From Sulfurimonas sp. (GTDB taxonomy: Bacteria > Campylobacterota > Campylobacteria > Campylobacterales > Sulfurimonadaceae), in the NCBI GenBank assembly GCA_027056465.1, contig JALUKS010000132.1, positions 1 to 8,413 on the forward strand: 8,413 bases of DNA, in the 5' to 3' direction. The stretch's first letter is position 1. The number at the start of each line of letters is the position of its first letter. The translations under genes and the position numbers were made by a program. Shown piece after piece: positions 1 through 5,322 of the stretch. Under the pieces are notes generated by a model. That model was not told the DNA's origin and searched no databases. It saw only the letters and a list, made by a program, of their open reading frames with translations.

Positions 1-2
1 AA

Positions 3-584
3 GATATAGCGTTTGCAAAAGAGTTTGGTTATGCTATCAAGCTTTTAGGTATCGCTAAAAAAGATGGCAATGAAGTAGAACTTCGCGTGCATGCTTGTCT
101 CATTAAAGAGGATGAGATGATAGCAAAAATTGACGGTGTTATGAATGCTATCTCAGTTGTTGGTGACAAAGTAGGGGAGACACTCTACTATGGTGCAGGC
201 GCTGGTGGTGATGCAACTGCAAGTGCAGTAGTGGCAAACATCATCGACATCGCAAGAAGTGGTAAATCAACGCCAATGCTAGGCTTCGACAGACCGATGG
301 AGGGGAGTAAACTCACTCTCAAATCAACAGATGATATTCACTCAAAATACTACTTACGTATCAATATATCAGACCGTGCAGGTATCTTAGCAAAAGTAAC
401 AAAACTCTTTGAAGATAGTAACATCTCAGTAGAGACAATGCTCCAACGCCCAGCGACAGAAACATCAGCAAACCTTCTCATCTCTACACATTTAGCAGTA
501 GAAAAAGATGTTCAAAAACTTATGAAAGAGCTAGAAGCACAAGAGTTCGTAAACGTAGCACCTGTTATGATTAGAATAGTCTAA
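3..584 (+). CDS. hom: Homoserine dehydrogenase, C-terminal part (5' end outside window)
   Basis: Homoserine dehydrogenase reduces aspartate semialdehyde to homoserine in the cytoplasm, on the path to threonine and methionine. The frame is open from the window edge (base 3), so about 193 C-terminal residues are present and the NAD(P)-binding N-terminal half is missing. The first part belongs to the catalytic domain and contains the conserved YYGAGAGGDATASAVV stretch. From about base 348 to the end there is an ACT domain (YYLRINISDRAGILAKVTKLF), the regulatory module that in this family usually senses threonine. The gene ends with tandem in-frame stops (TAATAA). The next gene starts 16 bases downstream, so the two are probably co-transcribed. 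An ATG at base 87 is internal and not the real start. Recognition of the family is secure. Confidence 0.93.
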   Translation, partial: DIAFAKEFGYAIKLLGIAKKDGNEVELRVHACLIKEDEMIAKIDGVMNAISVVGDKVGETLYYGAGAGGDATASAVVANIIDIARSGKSTPMLGFDRPMEGSKLTLKSTDDIHSKYYLRINISDRAGILAKVTKLFEDSNISVETMLQRPATETSANLLISTHLAVEKDVQKLMKELEAQEFVNVAPVMIRIV

Positions 585-600
585 TAAAAAGAGCGAAAAT

Positions 601-2670
601 ATGGAAAATATTGTAACTATTGATAGCGTTTGTACATACTGTGGAGTTGGTTGCGATATAGCCGCTCATGTAGACACTAAAGAGAATAAGATTGTAAAGA
701 TTTTCGCTCATCCTGATGGTGTCGTTTCTCAAGGGAAACTCTGTATCAAAGGTAAATATGGTTTTGATTTTGTAGATGCTGATGATAGAGTTCGTACTCC
801 TCGTATAAGAAAGTCATGGCTAGAGAAAAATCCTGAGATAAAAGATGCAGTCGCTTCTTCTCTTGTTGCTTTAGATGAGACTTGGTATGAGACAACTCTT
901 GAGACAGCTACAACTGCAGCCGCGATGAAACTGCAAGAGACACAAAAAAACTACGGCGATAGCTCTATCTGCTCTATCGGTGGGGCGAGAAGCTCTTGTG
1001 AGTCTGCTTACCTTTTCCAAAAATTCACACGCCATACTCTCAACTCTCCTCATGTAGATAACTGCGCTCGCGTTTGTCACTCGCCATCACTTAGTGGTAT
1101 GCGTGTAACTATCGGTGAGGGTGCAGCTACAAACCCTTACAATGACATCTATAACACTGAATTTATGATAGTTATCGGTTCAAATACGACAGAAGCCCAC
1201 CCCATCATAGCAAATCGAATTATCGATGTAGCACGAGAGAAAGATAATCTTGCTGTTTTTGATGTTCGTGATATTAAACTGCATAGATTTGCAAAGTATA
1301 AGGCTATTATACCTCATGAAGCGAACCTTCTCACTCTCAATATGCTTGCCTATGTTATCATAGATGAAGAGCTGTATGATGATAATTTTTTAGCTGATAG
1401 AACGGCAGGATTTTTAGAGTTTAAAGCAAAAATTATGAGTGATGCTTATGCAAATCCTGACTTTTACAAAGGGATAGAGGGCTATGAAGATATGGCAAAA
1501 ACTATCCGTAAAGTGGCTCGTGAGTATGCTCTGAAAAAGTCGATGATATTTTGGGGGCTTGGGATTACTGAGCATATAGATGGCTCTTATGCTGTTATGG
1601 CGATGGTGCATTTGGCTCTTATGACTGGAAATATAGGAAAAGCAGGGGCAGGATTGATGCCTCTTCGTGGGCAAAATAATGTCCAAGGAGTTTGCGATAT
1701 GGGAATGCTTCCCTACTACGACCCAGATTATCAAACGCCAAAAGAGGTGGGATTAATGACACCACAACTTGTAGATGCGATGCTTGATGATAAGATAAAA
1801 GTTGTCCTCAATATGGGTGAAGATTTAACGCATATTCATCCAAATCTCAACAAAGTAGATAAGGCATTTGAGAAGCTTGATATGATTTTCGTTCAAGAGC
1901 TTTTTATGACAGATATTGCAAATCGTGCAGACATAGTTGTGGGTGTGAAGTCAGCTTATGAGAAGACTGGCGTTTACATAAACGCGATGCGACGCCTACA
2001 CCTTTCACAGCCTTTAGTAGAGTCAGAGCTACCCGATGACTGGGAAGTGTTACAACTCTTAGATAATAAAATGGGAGGGGATGCTAAGTATGCTTCCTCA
2101 AAAGAGGTGTGGCAAGAGGTGCAAAAAGTAGCCTATCGACGTTTCTCTGGAGCAGACTACCACCGTTTAGAGAAGCACCGTAAACGCGGACTTCAGTGGC
2201 CAGTCCATACAGAAGACACCCCAATCCTACACCAACTAGACTTCCGAACAGAGGATGGATTAGGGCATTTCAAATATAATCAGTACAGACTCCGTGGAAT
2301 GGTTAAAGAGATTATGGAGAAGAGGCTTACAGGCTACCATCTCAGTACAGGAAGAACATTAGCTCACTATAACAACTCTGCACAGACTTCAAGAAGTGAG
2401 AAGCTGATGAAACGCTATGAGGAGGATATTTTACTTGTGTGTGAAGAGGATGCAGCAGATTTTACATCTAAGCAAGTAATCTTAAAAAGTGAGTTCGGAG
2501 AGACAAACCCACTCACCATAAAAATCACAGACAAAGTCCAAGCAAAAACCCTCTTTAGCACCTTCCACCACGCAAGCTCAAGAATTAACGCACTCTTCGG
2601 AGACGCAGCCGATGAGGTCATCTTAACGGCTGCGTTTAAGAGCATAAAGGTTGAGGTTATTAACTGCTAA
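601..2670 (+). CDS. Formate dehydrogenase-like molybdopterin oxidoreductase, Cys-type (FdhF-like catalytic subunit)
   Basis: This is a 689-residue Mo/W bis-MGD oxidoreductase of the formate dehydrogenase alpha group, expected to oxidise formate to CO2 (or the reverse) in the cytoplasm. No Tat signal is present. An N-terminal 4Fe-4S motif is formed by C11, C14, C18 and C48, followed by K50, the lysine that links cluster and cofactor in this family. The metal-ligand motif CARVCHSPS puts Cys at 159 and His at 160, where E. coli FdhF has selenocysteine-His; the codon is TGT, not TGA. R356 in LRGQNNVQG, with DMG just after it, matches the active-site arginine segment. The C-terminal MGD-binding domain shows YHLSTGRTLAHYNN (579-592). 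Length is close to E. coli FdhF (715). The segment 441-471 departs from the usual family pattern. AAAAAGAG (586-593) is the ribosome site, 7 bases before ATG. No electron-transfer subunit or maturation gene is adjacent, so its partner is unknown. The physiological substrate is inferred from family membership. Confidence 0.88.
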   Translation: MENIVTIDSVCTYCGVGCDIAAHVDTKENKIVKIFAHPDGVVSQGKLCIKGKYGFDFVDADDRVRTPRIRKSWLEKNPEIKDAVASSLVALDETWYETTLETATTAAAMKLQETQKNYGDSSICSIGGARSSCESAYLFQKFTRHTLNSPHVDNCARVCHSPSLSGMRVTIGEGAATNPYNDIYNTEFMIVIGSNTTEAHPIIANRIIDVAREKDNLAVFDVRDIKLHRFAKYKAIIPHEANLLTLNMLAYVIIDEELYDDNFLADRTAGFLEFKAKIMSDAYANPDFYKGIEGYEDMAKTIRKVAREYALKKSMIFWGLGITEHIDGSYAVMAMVHLALMTGNIGKAGAGLMPLRGQNNVQGVCDMGMLPYYDPDYQTPKEVGLMTPQLVDAMLDDKIKVVLNMGEDLTHIHPNLNKVDKAFEKLDMIFVQELFMTDIANRADIVVGVKSAYEKTGVYINAMRRLHLSQPLVESELPDDWEVLQLLDNKMGGDAKYASSKEVWQEVQKVAYRRFSGADYHRLEKHRKRGLQWPVHTEDTPILHQLDFRTEDGLGHFKYNQYRLRGMVKEIMEKRLTGYHLSTGRTLAHYNNSAQTSRSEKLMKRYEEDILLVCEEDAADFTSKQVILKSEFGETNPLTIKITDKVQAKTLFSTFHHASSRINALFGDAADEVILTAAFKSIKVEVINC

Positions 2671-2674
2671 GGTT

Positions 2675-2703
2675 TTGACTTATTAATCTATCTTTGGTAT
2701 AAT
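2675..2703 (+). promoter_or_regulatory. Near-consensus sigma70 promoter of the small RNA
   Basis: TTGACT (2675-2680) and a perfect TATAAT (2698-2703) are separated by exactly 17 bases. This is the best -35/-10 pair in the window and begins five bases after the dehydrogenase stop codon. Transcription should start near 2710-2711, almost exactly where the left arm of the long inverted repeat begins. Other promoter candidates here lack a recognisable -35, as is common in Campylobacterota, so this one stands out as strong and probably constitutive. Confidence 0.85.
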
Positions 2704-2709
2704 TTTAAC

Positions 2710-2803
2710 GAAACAATGTGATTCCTTATATTTTGAGAGTGATGATCTCAATGTATTGGATTGAAAGGGCGGCTAGATTTATTTCTAGTCGCCCTTTTTT
2801 TTT
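2710..2803 (+). ncRNA. Candidate small regulatory RNA (about 94 nt), complementary to the ribosome site of the peptide downstream
   Basis: The RNA is bounded by a strong promoter and a strong intrinsic terminator, which is why I call it a free-standing transcript. In order it holds: a 5' segment (2712-2732), probably single-stranded, that includes the anti-Shine-Dalgarno-like TTCCTT; a hairpin with 6-bp stem TTGAGA/TCTCAA (2733-2738 and 2746-2751) and a 7-base loop; a linker (2752-2763); and the terminator hairpin. The 5' segment pairs with 2827-2848 (one bulge, one G-U), covering the AAAGGAG and TTG start of the small peptide gene. GGATT (2758-2762) can additionally pair with AATCC (2822-2826). 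It does not match the signal recognition particle RNA loop, 6S, tmRNA or RNase P. The role as an antitoxin or translational repressor is inferred. Confidence 0.7.
2764..2803 (+). terminator. Strong intrinsic terminator of the small RNA
   Basis: GGGCGGCTAGA (2767-2777) pairs with TCTAGTCGCCC (2784-2794), an 11-bp stem with a single G-U and a 6-base loop. It is followed by nine T (2795-2803), and three A before the stem can extend the pairing. It should end the small RNA and also any transcript reading through from hom and the dehydrogenase gene. On the opposite strand only three T follow the stem, so it acts mainly on the + strand. Whatever passes it would be the mRNA for the small peptide and possibly yraN. 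Confidence 0.92.
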
Positions 2804-2821
2804 GTGGGTGTGTTGGGTGGG

Positions 2822-2848
2822 AATCCAATATAAAGGAGTCACATTGTT
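2822..2848 (+). promoter_or_regulatory. Ribosome binding site region of the small peptide, predicted target of the small RNA
   Basis: AAAGGAG (2832-2838) is a near-perfect Shine-Dalgarno placed five bases before the TTG start at 2844. The whole stretch from 2827 to 2848, including this site and the start codon, is complementary to the 5' end of the upstream small RNA, and 2822-2826 pairs with 2758-2762. Pairing would block ribosome access, either in trans or, in a read-through transcript, in cis across a loop of about 95 bases that contains the terminator hairpin. I see no convincing separate promoter between the terminator and this site. Confidence 0.65.
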
Positions 2849-2906
2849 ATTTAAATTAGTAGTAGTCTTTTTAGTTTTTATGGTGTTTGCACCGTATATA
2901 TTCTAA
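2844..2906 (+). CDS. Candidate 20-residue hydrophobic membrane peptide (type I toxin-like)
   Basis: From TTG at 2844 the frame reads MLFKLVVVFLVFMVFAPYIF and then TAA. It has five Phe, five Val, three Leu and only one charged residue (Lys4), enough for one membrane-spanning helix. The start is chosen because AAAGGAG lies at ideal spacing; TTG starts are plausible here since the DUF523 gene in this window also needs one. Composition, size and the early Lys-Leu-Val followed by a hydrophobic run and a late Pro-Tyr recall the enterobacterial Ibs toxins, though this is resemblance by eye, not demonstrated homology. The ribosome site is complementary to the small RNA encoded just upstream on the same strand, as expected for a repressed toxin. 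The frame stays open upstream to 2718, so a longer 62-residue product is formally possible but has no ribosome site and would run through the terminator. It could also be a non-toxic small membrane protein, or not translated. Confidence 0.5.
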   Translation: MLFKLVVVFLVFMVFAPYIF

Positions 2907-2912
2907 TCAACA

Positions 2913-2934
2913 CAGAGGGATTCATCACCCTCTG
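2913..2934 (+). other. Stable hairpin after the small peptide, without a T tract
   Basis: CAGAGGG (2913-2919) pairs perfectly with CCCTCTG (2928-2934) across an 8-base loop, starting six bases after the peptide stop codon. No run of T follows, so it is not a standard intrinsic terminator. It could protect the 3' end of the peptide mRNA or pause transcription. The rest of the gap up to yraN at 2971 shows nothing else I can support. Confidence 0.55.
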
Positions 2935-2970
2935 ACTACTGCTCCTATGCACAATATAAAAGAAGTAAAA

Positions 2971-3300
2971 ATGAGCAGAGCAAAAGGAAATATCGCTGAA
3001 GAGAAGGCTTGTGCCTTTCTTTATGAGAATGGTTTTGAGATAGTGGAGCGAAATTTCTACTCGCGTTTTGGGGAGATAGATATTATCGTTATGAAAGAGA
3101 GTGTACTTCATTTTGTTGAAGTGAAAAGTGGGGAGGATTATGAACTTGCTATTCAAAACATCACTCCCTCAAAACTCTCAAAATTTACGAAAACTGTCTA
3201 TGTTTATCTCAAGAAAAACTCCTTAGATGTTGATTTTATGATTGATGCAGTTATTGTGACACCTGACAAAATCGAACATTTAGAAAACATAACTTTATAA
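2971..3300 (+). CDS. yraN: YraN/UPF0102 family protein, predicted PD-(D/E)XK nuclease fold
   Basis: A 109-residue protein of the YraN (UPF0102) family, small conserved proteins with a nuclease-like fold and no settled cellular role. It shows the family pattern: GNIAEEKACAFL with E10 near the N-terminus, then FGEIDII with D37, then FVEVK with E50 and K52, which together make the E...D...EXK set of a PD-(D/E)XK active site. The start at 2971 is chosen because the family begins with just such a K-G-x-x-x-E-x-x-A segment; AAAAGAAG (2958-2965) is a weak ribosome site five bases upstream. An in-frame TTG at 2887 would add 28 unrelated residues and overlap the small peptide, so I reject it. In Campylobacter I recall hom being followed directly by this gene; here the dehydrogenase and the RNA module lie between them. 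It may rely on read-through of the terminator or on an unseen weak promoter. Confidence 0.88.
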   Translation: MSRAKGNIAEEKACAFLYENGFEIVERNFYSRFGEIDIIVMKESVLHFVEVKSGEDYELAIQNITPSKLSKFTKTVYVYLKKNSLDVDFMIDAVIVTPDKIEHLENITL

Positions 3301-3304
3301 AAAA

Positions 3305-3333
3305 TTCTCTCTTTAATGAACTAATGCTATAAT
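3305..3333 (+). promoter_or_regulatory. Probable promoter of the aldehyde dehydrogenase gene
   Basis: An extended -10 element, TGCTATAAT (TATAAT at 3328-3333), lies 27 bases before the start codon. The matching -35 position, 17 bases upstream, reads TTCTCT and is poor. A clear AGAGGA ribosome site follows at 3348-3353. The gap between yraN and the next gene is only 60 bases and shows no hairpin terminator for yraN. Confidence 0.65.
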
Positions 3334-3360
3334 TTCCCTAATTAATTAGAGGAAGATTGT

Positions 3361-4776
3361 ATGCAAGCAAAAATATTTTTCGGCTCACAAGAGGCGATGA
3401 CTGATACAAATAGTGAAAGAGTCAGCCCATACTCTGGCGATGTTGTTTCAAATGCTCCAATATGCAGTGTAGATGATGCACTCAAAGCACTCAAAATAGC
3501 AAAAGAGGCTACAAAAGAAGCAAAGGCTTCGACACTTGCGCAAAGATGTTCTTGGCTCTTAGATGTCGCGCAAAAACTTCGTGACAACAAAGAGGATATG
3601 GCAAAGACTTTGACTGATGAAGTTGGTAAGCCTATTGCGTTTGCTCGTGTTGAGGTTGATCGTTGTATAGAGACTGTAACACTTTCAGCTGAGACTATGC
3701 GCACAATGCACGGGGAGACTATCAACACCGATGCTATGGCTAGTGGGAAGAAGACGATTGCATTTTTTACTCGTGAACCTGCTGGGGTTGTTGTAGCCAT
3801 TACTCCATTTAACTTTCCTCTTAATCTCGTAGCACATAAACTTGCTCCTGCTCTTGTCGCAGGAAATGCCGTAGTGTTAAAACCAACTCCTGAAGCACCT
3901 TTGACTGCCTATAAATTTGCAAAAATGTTTATAGAGAGTGAGTTTGCTGTACCTAATGCTCTCTCTGTTGTCTATGGAGATGCTGAGGTCGGTTCTGCTC
4001 TTATCACTTCAGATATTCCTCGTGTTGTCTCCTTTACAGGCTCAGTTCCCGTTGGAAATATCATCACAAAATCAGCAGGTATAAAAAAAGTATCTTTGGA
4101 GTTAGGTGGTAATGCGGCGACCTATATCTCTGCTACTGCTGACTTAAACCTCGCAGCAACTCGCTGTGCTTTGGGGGCATTTGTGAACTCTGGTCAAGTC
4201 TGTATCTCTCTGCAGCGTATCTATGTTCATGCAGATATTTATGATGCTTTTGCGATGAAGATGGCTGAGGAGACAAAAAAACTTGTCGTTGGAAATCCTT
4301 ATGAAGATGAGACTTTTATGGGTCCACTCATAGATGATGCATCGGCTGAACGAGCGATGAAGTGGGTTGAGTCTGCCATAGAAGAGGGTGCAAGACCACT
4401 TCTCCCTCCTCACCGTGAGGGTCGTATGTTTCACCCATGTGTCATGGCAGATGTAAGAGATGATATGGCGATAGTCTGCGAAGAGGTATTTGCTCCGATA
4501 GTAAGCCTTGTGAAAGTAGAGAACTTTGATGAAGCAAAAGAGAAGATGAATAACTCCCCTTTTGGTTTACAATCTTCACTCTTTACAAATGACTTGCGTT
4601 TAGTACAACGAGCCATTAGTGAGCTTGAAGCTGGTGGCGTAGTGATAAACGATATGCCAACCCTACGTTTTGATATTCAGCCTTATGGTGGCGTGAAGTT
4701 GAGTGGCGTTGGGCGAGAGGGTCCTAAGTTTGCTATCGAAGAGATGACAGAGATTAAATCTGTGATTATCTGCTAA
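3361..4776 (+). CDS. NAD(P)-dependent aldehyde dehydrogenase (lactaldehyde/semialdehyde-type)
   Basis: A 471-residue soluble enzyme of the aldehyde dehydrogenase superfamily, expected to oxidise an aldehyde to the acid using NAD(P)+. All key positions are present: N151 in TPFNFPLN (oxyanion hole), K174 in LKPTPEAP (cofactor phosphate/ribose contact), FTGSVPVG (225-232) of the Rossmann fold, E247 in LELGG (general base), C281 in NSGQVCISLQR (nucleophile) and E375 with F377 in EEVFAP. Length is normal. The sequence around the nucleophile resembles lactaldehyde, semialdehyde and non-phosphorylating glyceraldehyde-3-phosphate dehydrogenases, but the true substrate cannot be read from the sequence. 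It has its own promoter and a good ribosome site, and heads a closely spaced run of genes: the next starts 12 bases after its stop. No metabolic pathway genes are adjacent to suggest a substrate. Confidence 0.92.
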   Translation: MQAKIFFGSQEAMTDTNSERVSPYSGDVVSNAPICSVDDALKALKIAKEATKEAKASTLAQRCSWLLDVAQKLRDNKEDMAKTLTDEVGKPIAFARVEVDRCIETVTLSAETMRTMHGETINTDAMASGKKTIAFFTREPAGVVVAITPFNFPLNLVAHKLAPALVAGNAVVLKPTPEAPLTAYKFAKMFIESEFAVPNALSVVYGDAEVGSALITSDIPRVVSFTGSVPVGNIITKSAGIKKVSLELGGNAATYISATADLNLAATRCALGAFVNSGQVCISLQRIYVHADIYDAFAMKMAEETKKLVVGNPYEDETFMGPLIDDASAERAMKWVESAIEEGARPLLPPHREGRMFHPCVMADVRDDMAIVCEEVFAPIVSLVKVENFDEAKEKMNNSPFGLQSSLFTNDLRLVQRAISELEAGGVVINDMPTLRFDIQPYGGVKLSGVGREGPKFAIEEMTEIKSVIIC

Positions 4777-4788
4777 AAGGAGAAGAGT

Positions 4789-5322
4789 ATGGGTGAATTA
4801 GCATTAGAAAATTATACGTATGAAGATTATTTGGCTATAGATAAAATAACTCCAGAGAGTGAGCGTTATGAGCTTATTTTTGGAGAGATATATATGATGA
4901 GTGGGGCGAGTCGAGTACATCAGAATGTTGTTTTAAATATAGCATTTTTATTTAAACAGCTCCAAAAGAGTGCGAACTGCTCTACTGTTATAGCTCCCTT
5001 TGACATAAAACTTACATGTGATGAACATATAAATGTTGTCCAGCCTGATGTGATGCTATTTTGTGAAGATGAGAAACTCCCTTGTTTAGTCTGTGAAGTC
5101 CTCTCTCCATCAACTGCGAAGAGAGATAAGAGTGTAAAAAAAGAGCTTTATGAGTGCTTTGGTATTCAAAACTACCTTATTGTCGATCCTCTCAATAAGT
5201 ATGTGGACAAATTTGTACTTCAAGATAAGAAACTTAGTTATGAGAAGTGCTACGGCATTGATGAAAAAATCTATCTTGAGTGTTTAGATGCAGAGATAGA
5301 AGTCGAGAGCTTTTTTGAGTAA
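4789..5322 (+). CDS. Uma2 family (DUF820) putative PD-(D/E)XK endonuclease
   Basis: A 177-residue protein of the Uma2/DUF820 family, which has a restriction-endonuclease-like fold; most members are uncharacterised and the family is most abundant in cyanobacteria. Family marks visible here are the N-terminal YTYEDYLAI, then RYELIFGEIYMMSGAS (26-41) with the following HQ pair (44-45), then VVQPDVML with D87, then VCEVLSPSTAKRD with E103 and the SPST signature, then KKELYECFGIQNYLIVDP (117-134). D87 and E103 are the probable metal ligands. The length matches the family. AAGGAG sits six bases before ATG, supporting the start. It follows the aldehyde dehydrogenase by 12 bases, and its last codons overlap the next gene by 8 bases. 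No methylase or toxin partner is adjacent, so nothing in the context reveals a target. Confidence 0.88.
   Translation: MGELALENYTYEDYLAIDKITPESERYELIFGEIYMMSGASRVHQNVVLNIAFLFKQLQKSANCSTVIAPFDIKLTCDEHINVVQPDVMLFCEDEKLPCLVCEVLSPSTAKRDKSVKKELYECFGIQNYLIVDPLNKYVDKFVLQDKKLSYEKCYGIDEKIYLECLDAEIEVESFFE

Larger units (their letters stand above)
2712..2848. repeat. Long imperfect inverted repeat (arms 2712-2732 and 2827-2848)
   Basis: The left arm (21 bases) and right arm (22 bases) are reverse complements apart from one extra A in the right arm and one A/G difference, which is a G-U pair in RNA. Inside, TATTGGATT (2754-2762) is the exact reverse complement of AATCCAATA (2822-2830), and the terminator hairpin sits in the centre. 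Weak similarity extends a little outside the arms. No convincing target-site duplication is visible at the ends. I read it mainly as RNA-RNA complementarity between regulator and target, because the left arm begins at the predicted transcription start and the right arm holds a ribosome site and start codon. A MITE-like element is the alternative. Confidence 0.85.

Noticed and set aside
1075..1077. Selenocysteine at the metal-ligand position of the formate dehydrogenase
   Set aside because: The codon is TGT (Cys), and no in-frame TGA occurs in the gene.
871..1080. Open frames on the - strand inside the dehydrogenases, DUF523 and alaS
   Set aside because: They lie fully within well-recognised + strand genes, show no family features and lack ribosome sites; they are shadow frames.
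2710..2803. Signal recognition particle (4.5S), 6S or another housekeeping RNA
   Set aside because: The length is near 4.5S RNA, but the conserved GGNCAGG...GGAAGCAGCC-type loop is absent, and there is no long open bubble as in 6S RNA.
2767..2860. A small RNA on the opposite strand (true antisense antitoxin)
   Set aside because: On the - strand the terminator stem is followed by only three T, and no good -35/-10 pair precedes the right arm, so the + strand reading is clearly better.
2718..2906. A 62-residue protein starting at GTG 2718
   Set aside because: No ribosome site precedes it, it would start only about eight bases from the predicted transcription start, and it would have to be translated through a strong terminator. 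The 20-residue frame with AAAGGAG is better supported.
2887..2970. An N-terminal extension of yraN from TTG 2887
   Set aside because: The added residues do not match the family, the extension overlaps the small peptide, and the family's usual N-terminus begins at 2971.
3300..3360. A riboswitch or terminator between yraN and the aldehyde dehydrogenase
   Set aside because: The 60-base gap contains only a promoter and ribosome site; I see no stable hairpin or known aptamer motif.
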